From Belliella filtrata (GTDB taxonomy: Bacteria > Bacteroidota > Bacteroidia > Cytophagales > Cyclobacteriaceae): a DNA stretch of 64,000 nucleotides. The DNA lies in the NCBI RefSeq assembly GCF_022549775.1, contig NZ_JAKZGP010000012.1:28754-92753 (forward strand), given 5' to 3'. Below the pieces are notes generated by a model that saw only the letters and a program-made list of their open reading frames with translations, was not told where the DNA came from and searched no databases. Shown here piece after piece: positions 46,118-55,791 of the stretch. Numbering within the stretch: position 1 is the stretch's first letter; every line of letters starts with the position of its first letter. The position numbers were made by a program, and so were the translations under genes.

Positions 46118-47153
46118 AATTCTGTGGTATACTGATTTCTACTATATATCTGTCTGACTCTTCTACTACACGTAACAAATCGTGCCTGCCAAAAAGCAAA
46201 TACAACCTCCTCTTGATAGCACGCTGACCAAAGCCTTCTCCTGGAGCTTGACCAGCAGCAGGGTCATAAGGATTTATCACCTTCACTTTCAAATAAACAT
46301 CTTCTAAAGCAAAAAAAACATCAATACCTACTTCACCTAACACTCCATACAATCCATGTTTGATGGCGTTTTCCAAAATTGGTTGTATCAACAATTGAGG
46401 CACCTTACAAGACTTAGCCTCTTCCTGTATATCAAAAGAGGTACTTAGCCTATATCCAAACCTAACCTGCTCTATCCCCACAAATAACTGAAGGTATTCT
46501 AGCTCCTCTTCAACAGAAACCCACTTCCGCTCATCCTTTCTAATTGTTTTCCTCAAGAACTCAGAAAGCTGTACAATCATTGCTCTGGCTTCCTCTGGCC
46601 TCTTTCTCAGCAGTGAACTTATGGAGTTCAGGCTATTGAACAGAAAATGTGGCTGCAATTGCTGTCTTAGTTGGTACAATTCAGCTTCTTTAGCCAGTTG
46701 TTTAACTTGCTCTTCACGTTCCTTGACTTGCAGCTGAGACTCGAGCTTAGATTGTAAAAGCAAGATCAGCGCATAGCTTAATGAAACTAGAAACAAAACA
46801 AACCACCTGATCAAATCAATTTGGAATACAAAAGCATGATATGGATCACTAGAATTTAAAGAGTACTCAAGTGTAAACCCAGCAGCAACATTTACCAAAA
46901 TCGAAACAAGTAAAGGAAATAGCAAGAATACTAAGTAATGCCTGCCTTGTGGAGAATAATATTTGAAAATATTTTCCAACAAAAAAAGTCCAACAAATAG
47001 ATAACCAGTATGTATGGCAGAGACCAAAAGCGCCATCAAATAACCTGGTACAAACAAGTGCATAAGGTAGGCCACTCCAAAAATCCAAATAAGGATAATC
47101 AAAGTGGCTTTATATCTATGAGCAGCGCTATGCTTTAGGGTATTTGTAATCAC
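46095..47153 (-). CDS. LytS/YehU-type histidine kinase
   Basis: This 352-residue kinase has four predicted N-terminal helices (about 15-140). The His_kinase domain motif 'LRQQLQPHFLFNSLNSISSLL' carries the phospho-His in QPHFLFN, and the HATPase has 'IQPILENAIKHGLYG' and 'GFGQRAIKRRLYLLFG'. It signals to the overlapping LytTR regulator. A LiaF-like membrane protein is encoded just upstream, so the three may form an envelope-sensing module. Confidence 0.94.
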   Translation of the reverse strand: MITNTLKHSAAHRYKATLIILIWIFGVAYLMHLFVPGYLMALLVSAIHTGYLFVGLFLLENIFKYYSPQGRHYLVFLLFPLLVSILVNVAAGFTLEYSLNSSDPYHAFVFQIDLIRWFVLFLVSLSYALILLLQSKLESQLQVKEREEQVKQLAKEAELYQLRQQLQPHFLFNSLNSISSLLRKRPEEARAMIVQLSEFLRKTIRKDERKWVSVEEELEYLQLFVGIEQVRFGYRLSTSFDIQEEAKSCKVPQLLIQPILENAIKHGLYGVLGEVGIDVFFALEDVYLKVKVINPYDPAAGQAPGEGFGQRAIKRRLYLLFGRHDLLRVVEESDRYIVEISIPQNYDQSSNN

Positions 47154-47167
47154 AGTTACAATTTGGC

Positions 47168-47965
47168 TTAGAATGATTTAATCTCCAAACCACCAAGCAC
47201 TACAGAACCGTAAATTTTCAATACTTTTTTCGGATCTGGGCTTACATTCGAAAACATTCGCTTATCCTCAATACCAGCTAGCACATTAGAAACATTCACT
47301 TGAACATTCCAGTGTGGAGGAACTAGCAATTTGATACCACCTAGAGCCACTTCCACATTAAGCATAGCGGGCTCAGTCAAATCCGCTTGTGAGAGATCTA
47401 TCTCCGAACCCCCAAGTATGGCGGATATTTTCCCCCCTCTAAAATTCTTCGATAAAATTCGCTTTTGATCTCCTGAAAGAAATGCTTGAGAAGTAATAAT
47501 CTCAGGTTCAAACGCCGCCCCATCAAACTTAACTTCCTCTGCCTCCGCATCAACGGTCGATGATCCTTGATTCCCAAATCCACCGCCAGTAAAAGGTGAA
47601 CCAAACACTTGCCCTTTTGAATCAAAAGTATTTGGGATATTTCTTTTCTGATTGGCCAAGAAATACAATCCAGCCCCTATCAAACCAAGGGCTATCACAT
47701 ATCCCTCAAAACCATAAGGGAGGTCAACATATTTTTTGAGCAAAAAGAATGAACCGAAAATCAAGAAGAAATATCCAGCTCCGCTTTTGAATTGTGAGTT
47801 GATCAAAATCACTAAACCAACACAAAGGAAGATTACCGGCCATGAAAACAACCAAACTGGCAAAATAAAGCCTAGTTTTTTCACTAAGATAATGCCACCT
47901 ATTACGATGAGGATAATCCCCAAAGTATAATTATTACTCTGATTTTTGAAATTCTGATTTGCCAT
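47168..47965 (-). CDS. LiaF-like membrane protein (DUF5668 plus LiaF C-terminal-like domain)
   Basis: This 265-residue protein has about four helices in the N-terminal 110 residues ('LGIILIVIGGIILVKKLGF' with 'LPVWLFSWPVIFLCVGLVIL'). A C-terminal beta-rich domain has LiaF-type motifs: 'GGKISAILGGSEIDLSQADL', 'VALGGIKLLVPPHWNVQVNVS' and 'VVLGGLEIKS'. In firmicutes LiaF restrains the LiaRS cell-envelope stress system. Here it precedes a LytS/LytTR pair by 14 nt, which suggests an analogous restraint; this is inference from context. Confidence 0.87.
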   Translation of the reverse strand: MANQNFKNQSNNYTLGIILIVIGGIILVKKLGFILPVWLFSWPVIFLCVGLVILINSQFKSGAGYFFLIFGSFFLLKKYVDLPYGFEGYVIALGLIGAGLYFLANQKRNIPNTFDSKGQVFGSPFTGGGFGNQGSSTVDAEAEEVKFDGAAFEPEIITSQAFLSGDQKRILSKNFRGGKISAILGGSEIDLSQADLTEPAMLNVEVALGGIKLLVPPHWNVQVNVSNVLAGIEDKRMFSNVSPDPKKVLKIYGSVVLGGLEIKSF

Positions 47966-48087
47966 GTCTTTGAATATTTGATGTTTTAGAATATCCCAAA
48001 ATTAGACATCACATCACTTTTCAAACCTACAGAATAGGCAGAGAAAGCGAAAAACTCGGTAAATAGCCCTGACTCTTCGGTAAAAAA

Positions 48088-48759
48088 CTAACGGCTCAAT
48101 AAAAACGCGGCATAATCCAAGTCCTCTGGCGTGGTAAGTTTTATATTTTCGGGATTGCCAGCGATCAGGGTTACTTGCCACCCTTGATGCTCATACACAG
48201 TAGCATCATCAGTAAAAGTATGTAGCTCCGTAATCTCAAAGGCCTTTTTGATCTTTGCTAATTGAAATGTCTGTGGAGTCTGTACCAACCTGAAATATTG
48301 TCTCTCTTGATAAACGGACTTCCCATCATCGAGTAGCTTCCGAACCGAATCCTTCAATGCAATCACAGCAACAGCGCTTCCTTGAGAAGCTGCAACTGTA
48401 TAAGATTCATTGATCACCGAAGCATTGACAAATGGCCGAACACCATCATGTATAGCGACTAGCCCCTCTTCACCTTCTATGGCTTTTAGTCCATTTCTCA
48501 CAGACTGAAACCTACTCTTACCGCCAGCAACCAAATGATGAGGAATTTGAAAATTATGCTTTTCACAGAGTTCACTCCATAGATCAAAATCATTCTCAGG
48601 AATCACAAGAATCAACTTCACCTCTGGTTCAGCATGTGCAAACTTTCTCAATGTATGCATCAATACCGGCTGATCATTAAGTAGAAGGTATTGCTTGGGC
48701 ATGGGTGCTCCCATCCTTGTCCCACTACCTCCAGCTACTATTATAGCATGTTTCAACAT
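48088..48759 (-). CDS. ispD: 2-C-methyl-D-erythritol 4-phosphate cytidylyltransferase
   Basis: IspD (223 residues) forms CDP-methylerythritol in the MEP isoprenoid pathway. The nucleotide-binding loop is 'AIIVAGGSGTRMGAPMPKQY', followed by 'IHDGVRPFV' and 'FTDDATVYEHQG'. I chose the ATG at 48759 because it gives 'MLKHAIIVAGG', the normal N-terminus; the ATG at 48795 would add 12 basic residues. It lies downstream of queA on the same strand, with a terminator between them. Confidence 0.95.
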   Translation of the reverse strand: MLKHAIIVAGGSGTRMGAPMPKQYLLLNDQPVLMHTLRKFAHAEPEVKLILVIPENDFDLWSELCEKHNFQIPHHLVAGGKSRFQSVRNGLKAIEGEEGLVAIHDGVRPFVNASVINESYTVAASQGSAVAVIALKDSVRKLLDDGKSVYQERQYFRLVQTPQTFQLAKIKKAFEITELHTFTDDATVYEHQGWQVTLIAGNPENIKLTTPEDLDYAAFLLSR

Positions 48760-48810
48760 TATTCCTTTGATTTTTTGGATGCGCAAAGTTGACAAATTGT
48801 CGAAAATAAA

Positions 48811-48832
48811 AAAAGGCTCAATTTGAGCCTTT
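48811..48832 (-). terminator. queA terminator
   Basis: On the minus strand AAAGGCTCA/TGAGCCTTT pairs with a short loop, followed by a T-run, starting 7 nt after the queA stop and ahead of ispD. Confidence 0.75.
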
Positions 48833-48838
48833 CTATTA

Positions 48839-49888
48839 TTAAATGATTAACATCGCATCTCCATAGGAGAAGAACCTGTATTTTTCTTTGATTGCTTCCT
48901 GATAAGCTTTCATTATCAAATCGTACCCACCAAAAGCTGAAGCCGTCATAAGCAAAGTTGACTCTGGGAGGTGAAAATTAGTAATCAAAGCATTGGCGAT
49001 TTTGAAGTCATATGGAGGAATGATAAACTTATCAGTCCAGCCGTTACTTACCTTAAGCCTATTGTTCGCTGTTACTGAAGACTCTACAGTTTTGAGTACT
49101 GTAGTACCTACAGCTACAACCCTTCTCTTATTATCCAAAGCATCATTTACTAACTCCACAGTCTTTTCAGGAATATCATAATTCTCTGAATCCATCTTAT
49201 GCTTAGTAAGATCTTCCACATCAACTTGACGGAAAGTTCCTAACCCAACATGAAGAGTGATAGGCGACACATCCACACCTTTGAGTTCAAGTCTTTTGAG
49301 CAAATGTGGTGTAAAATGCAATCCAGCTGTAGGCGCAGCTACGGCTCCTACATGTTCGGCAAAAATGGTCTGATACCGCTCTCTATCTTCTGGCTCAACT
49401 TTTCTATCAATGAATTCCTTCAACAAAGGAGTTTCACCCAAAGAATCTATAGTCTTATAAAACTCTTCATCCGTTCCGTCAAAAAGGAACCTGATCGTTC
49501 TACCTCTAGAAGTTGTGTTATCAATTACTTCAGCTACCAAATCACTGTCACCAAAATAAAGCTTATTTCCGACACGGATTTTTCTTGCTGGATCTACCAA
49601 AACATCCCAAAGTCTAAGTTCTTGATTGAGTTCTCTTAGAAGAAAAACCTCAATCTTAGCCCCAGTTTTTTCTTTATTCCCATAAAGACGAGCAGGAAAC
49701 ACTTTCGTATTGTTCATTACAAACACATCTCCATCTTCAAAGTAATCAGTGATTTCTTTGAACATCTTGTGCTCAATCTCCCCTGTTTTTTTATGAACCA
49801 CCATCAAACGAGACTCGTCTCTGTTTTCTACTGGATATAAGGAAATTAGTTTTTTCGGAATTTCGAATTTAAAATCTGATAACTTCAT
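48839..49888 (-). CDS. queA: S-adenosylmethionine:tRNA ribosyltransferase-isomerase QueA
   Basis: QueA (349 residues) transfers the ribose part of SAM to 7-aminomethyl-7-deazaguanine in tRNA during queuosine synthesis. Landmarks are '[22 protein letters not shown]' (quoted in part), '[16 protein letters not shown]', '[14 protein letters not shown]', '[11 protein letters not shown]' and '[21 protein letters not shown]' (quoted in part). The length is normal. A -7 element (TAACTTTG on the minus strand, 49949-49942) lies about 55 nt upstream of the ATG. Confidence 0.96.
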   Translation of the reverse strand: MKLSDFKFEIPKKLISLYPVENRDESRLMVVHKKTGEIEHKMFKEITDYFEDGDVFVMNNTKVFPARLYGNKEKTGAKIEVFLLRELNQELRLWDVLVDPARKIRVGNKLYFGDSDLVAEVIDNTTSRGRTIRFLFDGTDEEFYKTIDSLGETPLLKEFIDRKVEPEDRERYQTIFAEHVGAVAAPTAGLHFTPHLLKRLELKGVDVSPITLHVGLGTFRQVDVEDLTKHKMDSENYDIPEKTVELVNDALDNKRRVVAVGTTVLKTVESSVTANNRLKVSNGWTDKFIIPPYDFKIANALITNFHLPESTLLMTASAFGGYDLIMKAYQEAIKEKYRFFSYGDAMLII

Positions 49889-50013
49889 ATAGAATGATGT
49901 AGTGTGCTTTTGTTAAATTTTACGGTACTTTGTAAAAACTGCAAAGTTAACAAGAAAAATTCCGAAAACTATCCTATATTGGGAATTAGTTTTCAAAAAC
50001 ACAAGCATTTACC

Positions 50014-51261
50014 GTGATCGTAATCAAACTTATCTGGGAAAGCATAAGATTTGCTATTCAAGCCCTGAAGTCCAACCTCACCAGGACCATTCTATCTCTA
50101 CTCGGTGTTACTGTGGGTATTTTTGCCATTATTGCTGTATTTACCTTAGTAGATTCATTAGAAAATAACATCAAAAACAGTCTAAGCTTTCTAGGAAACA
50201 ATGTAATGAGTATTGATAAGTTTGACTATGTGTCAAGCGGACCAGAGTATCCTTGGTGGAAGTATTTTCGCAGACCAAACAATTCGTATTCAGAATATAC
50301 CTTCTTAAGCTCAAGTGTCAAAAATGCTGATGCCGTCACTATTTTTGCAGATGCCAATGTTACAATACAAGCTGGAAACAATAGCTATAGCGGAACATCA
50401 CTTAAAGGCGTAGCTTTCTCTTATAAAGATGTCTACGATGTGCCTATCGACGTGGGTAGGTATTTTACAGAGCTTGAAATCACTTCAGCCAGAAACGTCA
50501 TTATATTAGGTGTCAAAATAGCAAGATCACTTTTCCCAAATAGTGATCCTCTTGGAAAAGAGGTAAAGATTAGGGGGCAAAAATACGTGGTGATTGGCTT
50601 ATTCGAGGAAGAAGGAGAAGCACTCTTTGACACACCTTCCAAAGACGAAGCATGCATGATTCCATACGGGAGTTTTACAAAGCTTTACAATGTAGGCAGG
50701 TATGGCATGGGACCAAGCATAGCACTCAAAGGTCAAGAGGATGATACTGGCTTGATTTCTTTAGAAAACGAAGTAAGGGGGCTCATGCGAGCCAAAAGAG
50801 GACTCAAACCTACTCAAGAGGATGATTTTTCTATCAATAAATCTGAATACATCATGAATACAATCGGATCGATTTTCGATGTGATTAGCGGTGCAGGTTG
50901 GATTATTGGAGGCTTTTCTATATTGGTTGGAGGCTTTGGAATTGCAAATATTATGTTTGTCTCCGTAAAAGAAAGGACGAACATCATCGGTATACAAAAA
51001 TCACTCGGGGCAAAAAACTACTTTATTCTCTTCCAGTTTTTATTTGAAGCGATGTTCCTTAGCCTAATCGGAGGTGTTACAGGAATCATCATGGTATTCC
51101 TGATTACCTTTATTGACCTTGGTTCGCTTGAGCTGATTCTTTCCTTATCCAATATTATATTGGGCCTGGGCGTATCATCACTTATAGGAATTGTATCAGG
51201 TATAGTGCCTGCGACCTTAGCGGCAAGACTTGATCCTGTAGAAGCCATAAGATCTGCCTAG
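50014..51261 (+). CDS. MacB-like ABC transporter permease (GTG start)
   Basis: This 415-residue protein has the MacB_PCD layout. The N-terminal segment 'FAIQALKSNLTRTILSLLGVTVGIFAIIAVFTLVDS' (quoted in part) holds helix 1. A periplasmic domain spans about 45-280, and three C-terminal helices follow (about 285-405, 'VKERTNIIGIQKSLGAKNYFI'; 'RLDPVEAIRSA' at the end). I see no ATG in a suitable place, so GTG at 50014 is taken as start. No ATPase gene is adjacent; the partner is encoded elsewhere. Confidence 0.88.
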   Translation: MIVIKLIWESIRFAIQALKSNLTRTILSLLGVTVGIFAIIAVFTLVDSLENNIKNSLSFLGNNVMSIDKFDYVSSGPEYPWWKYFRRPNNSYSEYTFLSSSVKNADAVTIFADANVTIQAGNNSYSGTSLKGVAFSYKDVYDVPIDVGRYFTELEITSARNVIILGVKIARSLFPNSDPLGKEVKIRGQKYVVIGLFEEEGEALFDTPSKDEACMIPYGSFTKLYNVGRYGMGPSIALKGQEDDTGLISLENEVRGLMRAKRGLKPTQEDDFSINKSEYIMNTIGSIFDVISGAGWIIGGFSILVGGFGIANIMFVSVKERTNIIGIQKSLGAKNYFILFQFLFEAMFLSLIGGVTGIIMVFLITFIDLGSLELILSLSNIILGLGVSSLIGIVSGIVPATLAARLDPVEAIRSA

Positions 51262-51291
51262 CTTTTAATTAAGGCATTTAAAGAATTAACA

Positions 51292-51321
51292 AAAAAAGCA
51301 CCTTTCAACAGGTGCTTTTTT
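51292..51321 (+). terminator. Terminator after the MacB-like permease
   Basis: AAAAAAGCACCT / AGGTGCTTTTTT, 12-bp stem with a 6-nt loop and T-run, 30 nt after the stop. Confidence 0.9.
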
Positions 51322-51481
51322 TGTTATCATATAAGATCAAACTTGCTATTTTATCGTCTTCTGAAATGAAGCAAAGCTGAATTTGCACAAAATCAAACTG
51401 ATTCATTCATGCATTGATCCCAATTCAATAGGTTTAGATTTTATATATGTATTAAATAGCTTCCATATACAAAGCTTCAGA

Positions 51482-52513
51482 TCAATCTTCTCCCAACTCC
51501 TGAGGCAGTGAAGCTGAACCCACTCCAGCTTTTTCTTTGATCTTCTTTTCCAATTCTTCCATAAGCTCAGGATTATCAAGTAAGAGAGACTTTACAGCAT
51601 CTCTTCCTTGTCCCAATTTATTTCCTTCATAAGAAAACCATGAACCTGCCTTTTTCACAATATCAAATTCAACACCTAGATCAATGATTTCCCCTACTTT
51701 GGAGATTCCCTGACCATACATAATATCAAACTCTACAACTTTGAAAGGAGGTGCCACCTTATTTTTCACGACTTTCACCTTTGTCCTATTACCCAACACA
51801 TTATCCGCCGACTCTTTGATCTGGCCTATTCTCCTGATATCCAACCTCACTGAAGCATAAAACTTCAAAGCATTACCCCCTGTTGTGGTCTCTGGACTAC
51901 CAAACATCACCCCAATCTTATCCCTAAGCTGATTAATGAATATACATGCACATCCTGTTTTGTTGATAGCACCTGTGAGTTTTCTAAGTGCTTGAGACAT
52001 CAACCTAGCCTGAAGACCCATCTTGCTATCTCCCATATCACCTTCCAGTTCACCCTTTGGCACTAGAGCTGCCACAGAGTCAATCACGATAATATCTATA
52101 GCTCCAGACCTTATGAGATGTTCAGCAATTTCCAATGCTTGTTCACCATTGTCTGGCTGTGAAATCAAAAGATTCTCCGTATCTATCCCCAATTTCTCAG
52201 CATATGTCTTATCAAATGCATGTTCCGCATCAATAAATGCTGCTAATCCTCCAGCTTTCTGTGCCTCTGCAATACAGTGCATGGTCAGTGTTGTTTTACC
52301 TGAAGATTCTGGCCCATATATCTCTATCACCCTACCTCTAGGAATTCCGCCAACACCCAAAGCCATATCCAAGCCCAATGACCCAGTTGAAATCGTTGGT
52401 ACATCTTGAACTTTATTGTCACTAAGCTTCATTACTGTTCCCTTACCATAGGTTTTTTCCAACTTATCTATGGTCAACTGTAATGCTTTAAGTTTTTCTG
52501 TATTTGCGCTCAT
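51482..52513 (-). CDS. recA: Recombinase RecA
   Basis: RecA (343 residues) forms filaments on single-stranded DNA for strand exchange and triggers LexA cleavage. Walker A GPESSGKT is at 67-74. The MAW and L2-loop regions are seen as '[27 protein letters not shown]' (quoted in part), with '[14 protein letters not shown]' after it. The length is normal, with a short acidic tail. It is transcribed alone. I could not identify a LexA operator in the 190-nt upstream spacer. Confidence 0.98.
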   Translation of the reverse strand: MSANTEKLKALQLTIDKLEKTYGKGTVMKLSDNKVQDVPTISTGSLGLDMALGVGGIPRGRVIEIYGPESSGKTTLTMHCIAEAQKAGGLAAFIDAEHAFDKTYAEKLGIDTENLLISQPDNGEQALEIAEHLIRSGAIDIIVIDSVAALVPKGELEGDMGDSKMGLQARLMSQALRKLTGAINKTGCACIFINQLRDKIGVMFGSPETTTGGNALKFYASVRLDIRRIGQIKESADNVLGNRTKVKVVKNKVAPPFKVVEFDIMYGQGISKVGEIIDLGVEFDIVKKAGSWFSYEGNKLGQGRDAVKSLLLDNPELMEELEKKIKEKAGVGSASLPQELGED

Positions 52514-52704
52514 ATTTCTAAAATTAACTATTTCCTAATTTGAATTTGTGAATTTAATCATTGATTATTGGAACGACAACCCGATAGATCAACCTAGTCG
52601 GATAATTTCGTATCTACAACACGATTCATTTCTTTGCGTATCAACTATGTGTCTGTAAAGATTGGAATAAGATTTGAAAAGATTTGTTTGAAAATTATAA
52701 ATAA

Positions 52705-53493
52705 ATGAAAAACCAGCTCAAATTGTCAGTAATTGTCGCACTTGTGTTTTGCTTAGCAAGTCTTTCTGGATTTGCTCAGTCAAAAAACAGCGCTTTCAAG
52801 CATGGTGAAGAGCTTACATTCAAGGTGTCTTATGGTTTTCTCGATGCTGCAGAAGCAAAGATGAAAGTCAACCCCCACGTAAGTACAATCAATAGTAATC
52901 CTGTATACAAAATCGATGTCACTGGTCAGACCCTTGGCATTTTCAAACTATTCAAAGTTAATAATGTCTGGGGAAGCTATCTTGATACTGCTAAAATCAT
53001 CCCCCACCAATTTTATCAACATATAGAAGAAGGGAAATTTAGAAAAAATGAGCGTATCATCTTTGACCATAAAAAAGGCAATGCAATGGTGCGACTATAT
53101 GATAAAGAGAATAAAAAAGTAGTAGAAACAAAGGACTTCAAAGTCCCTTCAAATGTTCAAGACATAGTCAGTGGCTTTTACCTATTGCGCACCATGGACT
53201 TATCCAAATACAAAAAAGGAGACACCATAGCTATCACTGGTTTTTTCGATAAAGAAATATATAATATAAAATTAATATACGGGGGGAAAGAGAAGCTTTC
53301 AACCAGCGTAGGAGATTTCGACACTTTCATGTTTACCCCCATAATGCCTTCAAATAAACTATTCAAGGGAGAACATCCTGTCACTGTATGGGTCTCTGAT
53401 GATGAGAACAAAATCCCTCTCAAAATAAAAGCAAGGCTTGTGGTCGGCGCTTTGAACATGGACATCACTGAGGCAAAGGGTTTACGTAATTAA
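52705..53493 (+). CDS. DUF3108 family exported protein
   Basis: This 262-residue protein has a signal peptide ('LKLSVIVALVFCLASLSGFAQS', cleaved after FAQ or nearby). A DUF3108-like beta-rich body follows, with 'FKHGEELTFKVSYGFLDAAEA' (quoted in part), 'YKIDVTGQTLGIFKLF', 'DIVSGFYLLRTMDLSKYKKGD' and 'VWVSDDENKIPLKIKARLV'. The fold is probably a periplasmic barrel; its role is unknown. It is followed by a spacer with AACATTA repeats and a PhoB-like regulator. Confidence 0.87.
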   Translation: MKNQLKLSVIVALVFCLASLSGFAQSKNSAFKHGEELTFKVSYGFLDAAEAKMKVNPHVSTINSNPVYKIDVTGQTLGIFKLFKVNNVWGSYLDTAKIIPHQFYQHIEEGKFRKNERIIFDHKKGNAMVRLYDKENKKVVETKDFKVPSNVQDIVSGFYLLRTMDLSKYKKGDTIAITGFFDKEIYNIKLIYGGKEKLSTSVGDFDTFMFTPIMPSNKLFKGEHPVTVWVSDDENKIPLKIKARLVVGALNMDITEAKGLRN

Positions 53494-53552
53494 ACATTAA
53501 AGTTCTCTTAACATTAAAATAACATTAGGTGCTCAAATAAAAATTTAATGTT
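53493..53552. promoter_or_regulatory. AACATTA direct/inverted repeats before the PhoB-like gene
   Basis: AACATTA occurs at about 53494, 53510 and 53521, with an 11-nt step between the last two, and its inverse TTTAATGTT at 53544-53552. Direct repeats at an 11-nt step are the usual geometry of PhoB/OmpR-family sites. The sites lie 95-155 nt before the regulator gene. Confidence 0.5.
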
Positions 53553-53648
53553 GTATTTAGGTTTCTCCAATAATATAAGGCAAATTTATGCAAGGTCTTT
53601 TTATAGATTTGTACTGGAAAACAACCTGAAACCATCGTCAGACACCCC

Positions 53649-54338
53649 ATGAGCGAAAAACAGAAAGTCAAAGTCCTAGTAGTAGATGATGAGCCAGATA
53701 TTGTAGAAATCCTCTCCTACAACCTCAACAAAGAAGGATACGACGTGGCCACAGCCGAAGACGGGATCAAGGCCGTAAAAACCGCCGCCAAATTCATCCC
53801 TGATGTCATACTTCTCGACATCATGATGCCTCAACAAGACGGAGTAGAAACATGCCGTCAGATTCGTGAAATCCCCGAACTTAAAAACACTTTTATCATA
53901 TTTTTGACTGCACGTTCAGAAGAATATTCCGAAGTAGCCGCCTTTGATGTAGGAGCAGATGATTATATCACCAAGCCTATCAAGCCTAGAGCATTGATGA
54001 GCCGAATTGCTGCGCTTTTTAGAAGAGAAGCCAAAAAAGAGCAAGAACTCACCCAAATTAAGATCAAAGATCTCGTCATAGATAGGACGAGCTATACGAT
54101 TGACAAAAGTGGCAAAACGATCATCCTTCCTAAAAAGGAATTCGAACTTTTGTATTTTCTCGCAAAAAACCCTAATATGGTATTCAGTAGAGATGAACTT
54201 TTGCAAAATATTTGGGGAGCCGATGTCTATGTATTGGCTCGTACAGTGGATGTTCACATCAGAAAAGTAAGAGAAAAAATCGGAGATGATTACATCACTA
54301 CTGTAAAAGGAGTAGGGTACAAATTCGAATTGAACTGA
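53649..54338 (+). CDS. OmpR/PhoB-family response regulator
   Basis: This 229-residue regulator has a receiver domain (about 8-120: 'VLVVDDEPDIVEIL', phospho-Asp in 'VILLDIMMPQQDG', 'IIFLTARSE', 'DYITKPIKP') and a winged-helix DNA-binding domain (about 135-229: 'KEFELLYFLAKNPNMVFSRDELL', quoted in part; 'RTVDVHIRKVREKIGDDYI'; 'VKGVGYKFE'). The kinase gene follows 10 nt later. It resembles the PhoB/PhoP regulators of phosphate response, but the stimulus here is not known. Confidence 0.95.
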   Translation: MSEKQKVKVLVVDDEPDIVEILSYNLNKEGYDVATAEDGIKAVKTAAKFIPDVILLDIMMPQQDGVETCRQIREIPELKNTFIIFLTARSEEYSEVAAFDVGADDYITKPIKPRALMSRIAALFRREAKKEQELTQIKIKDLVIDRTSYTIDKSGKTIILPKKEFELLYFLAKNPNMVFSRDELLQNIWGADVYVLARTVDVHIRKVREKIGDDYITTVKGVGYKFELN

Positions 54339-54348
54339 TTCAAACAAC

Positions 54349-55407
54349 ATGCTTACCACGTCTAGAGGAATTTCCTTATTGCTAGCTATAGCTATCTCTA
54401 CACTTACTGTAGCTTTCCTCTTTCTACTGGATGATGCCACCGCCACTTTACTACTGGTAGCTGGAGCAATCTCATTTTCAGTCGCCTATATTTTGATGAA
54501 CCTTACTTTGGAGTTTTTGATCTTCAAAGAAATCTCCAACATCTATACGGTTTTGGACAAAATCCAAAAAAAGGACTTGTCTAATATCAATGAAAAATCA
54601 ACAAGAACCTCTATTTCACCCCTTAGGAAAATTAATAAAACAATAAACTCCTATGCTTTGGCGAAAAATAAGGAAATAGAGACACTGCAAAAAAACGCTA
54701 CATTCAGGAGAGAGTTTATTGCAGACATTTCTCATGAACTAAAAACCCCCATTTTTGCAGCTCAAGGATTTATCCATACACTTCTAGACGGTGCTGTGGA
54801 TGATGAAGAAGTTAGGTACAAATTTCTCAAGCGTGCTGCCAAAAGCCTCAATTCATTAGACAAACTCGTACAAGACCTACTCACTTTGAATCAAATGGAA
54901 AGCGGAGTGATTAAATTTCACTTTGAAAAGTTCGATCTCAAAGACATAATCTTGGAAGTGATAGAAGAGTTGGAGCAAAAAGCTTCTAAAAGAGATGTGC
55001 TCATAAGGTTCTATTACGATAAATCGAAAACTTTTCCTACTACCGCTGACAAAGATAAGATTTTCCGCGTCTGCCAAAACCTAATTTCTAATGCAATCAA
55101 GTACAATCATGATGGTGGAGAAGTGGAGGTAAATTTGCACACGCACAAACATCAACATATTGTAGATGTCAAAGACAATGGACAAGGAATTCCACCAGAG
55201 GACTTAAAACGCATTTTTGAAAGATTTTATAGGGTAGAAAAAAGTCGATCTCGGGAAAAAGGCGGAACAGGACTTGGTCTTGCCATTGTCAAGCATATAC
55301 TAGAAGCACACAAGAGCAAGATTTCTGTCAGCAGCACAGTAGGCAAAGGATCTATATTCAGTTTTTCACTCCCTCTGGAAAAAGAAAAAAAGAAAGTAGA
55401 GGAATAA
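54349..55407 (+). CDS. PhoR-like sensor histidine kinase
   Basis: This 352-residue kinase has two N-terminal membrane helices with almost no periplasmic loop ('SLLLAIAISTLTVAFLFLL' and 'ATLLLVAGAISFSVAYILM'). A HAMP-like linker, HisKA 'FIADISHELKTPIFAAQGFIH' (quoted in part) and HATPase with 'NLISNAIKYNHDGG', 'DNGQGIPPEDLKRIFERFYRV' and 'GTGLGLAIVKHIL' follow. With no sensor domain outside, it may read a membrane partner, as PhoR does. It is co-transcribed with the preceding regulator. Its stop abuts the convergent DUF3037 gene. Confidence 0.94.
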   Translation: MLTTSRGISLLLAIAISTLTVAFLFLLDDATATLLLVAGAISFSVAYILMNLTLEFLIFKEISNIYTVLDKIQKKDLSNINEKSTRTSISPLRKINKTINSYALAKNKEIETLQKNATFRREFIADISHELKTPIFAAQGFIHTLLDGAVDDEEVRYKFLKRAAKSLNSLDKLVQDLLTLNQMESGVIKFHFEKFDLKDIILEVIEELEQKASKRDVLIRFYYDKSKTFPTTADKDKIFRVCQNLISNAIKYNHDGGEVEVNLHTHKHQHIVDVKDNGQGIPPEDLKRIFERFYRVEKSRSREKGGTGLGLAIVKHILEAHKSKISVSSTVGKGSIFSFSLPLEKEKKKVEE

Positions 55408-55791
55408 TCAAGCTACAAAAAGTTCATAGAGTTCATCCAAAGCGCATTGCAATTCGTCTGCAAACCCAATGTGAGGCCTTGATGTCTGAATCATTGAGCT
55501 CCTATTGGCTGTAAGCCAGCGGAATCTTGATGGGGCATCATGTCTTGCAATAGGACTATCAGACTCCTCCCCTTGACAGATTTTTTCTATTGACTTTAAG
55601 TATTGATCAAAGGTTTGTATATCTGCATCCTTATCCAGAGCTTGGACTTTTGACAAGTCCGCCGTAAGCCTACAGCTAAGAAACCCTTCTCGCTTGCAGC
55701 AGATCAACACGCCTACATTTACAAATTCCTCACGCTCGACCCTTGGTACTATACGGAGAATGGCATATTCATATAAGTGCTTCCCTTGCAT
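55408..55791 (-). CDS. DUF3037 protein paired with a HipA-like kinase
   Basis: This 127-residue protein starts 'GKHLYEYAILRIVPRVEREEFVNVGVLICC' (quoted in part), the standard DUF3037 opening, with 'FRWLTANRSSMIQTSRPHIGF' (quoted in part) near the C-terminus. DUF3037 genes are typically found next to HipA_2-type kinase genes, as here, where the two overlap by 23 nt. It may be a substrate, partner or antidote of the kinase; the relationship is not established. Confidence 0.85.
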   Translation of the reverse strand: MQGKHLYEYAILRIVPRVEREEFVNVGVLICCKREGFLSCRLTADLSKVQALDKDADIQTFDQYLKSIEKICQGEESDSPIARHDAPSRFRWLTANRSSMIQTSRPHIGFADELQCALDELYELFVA

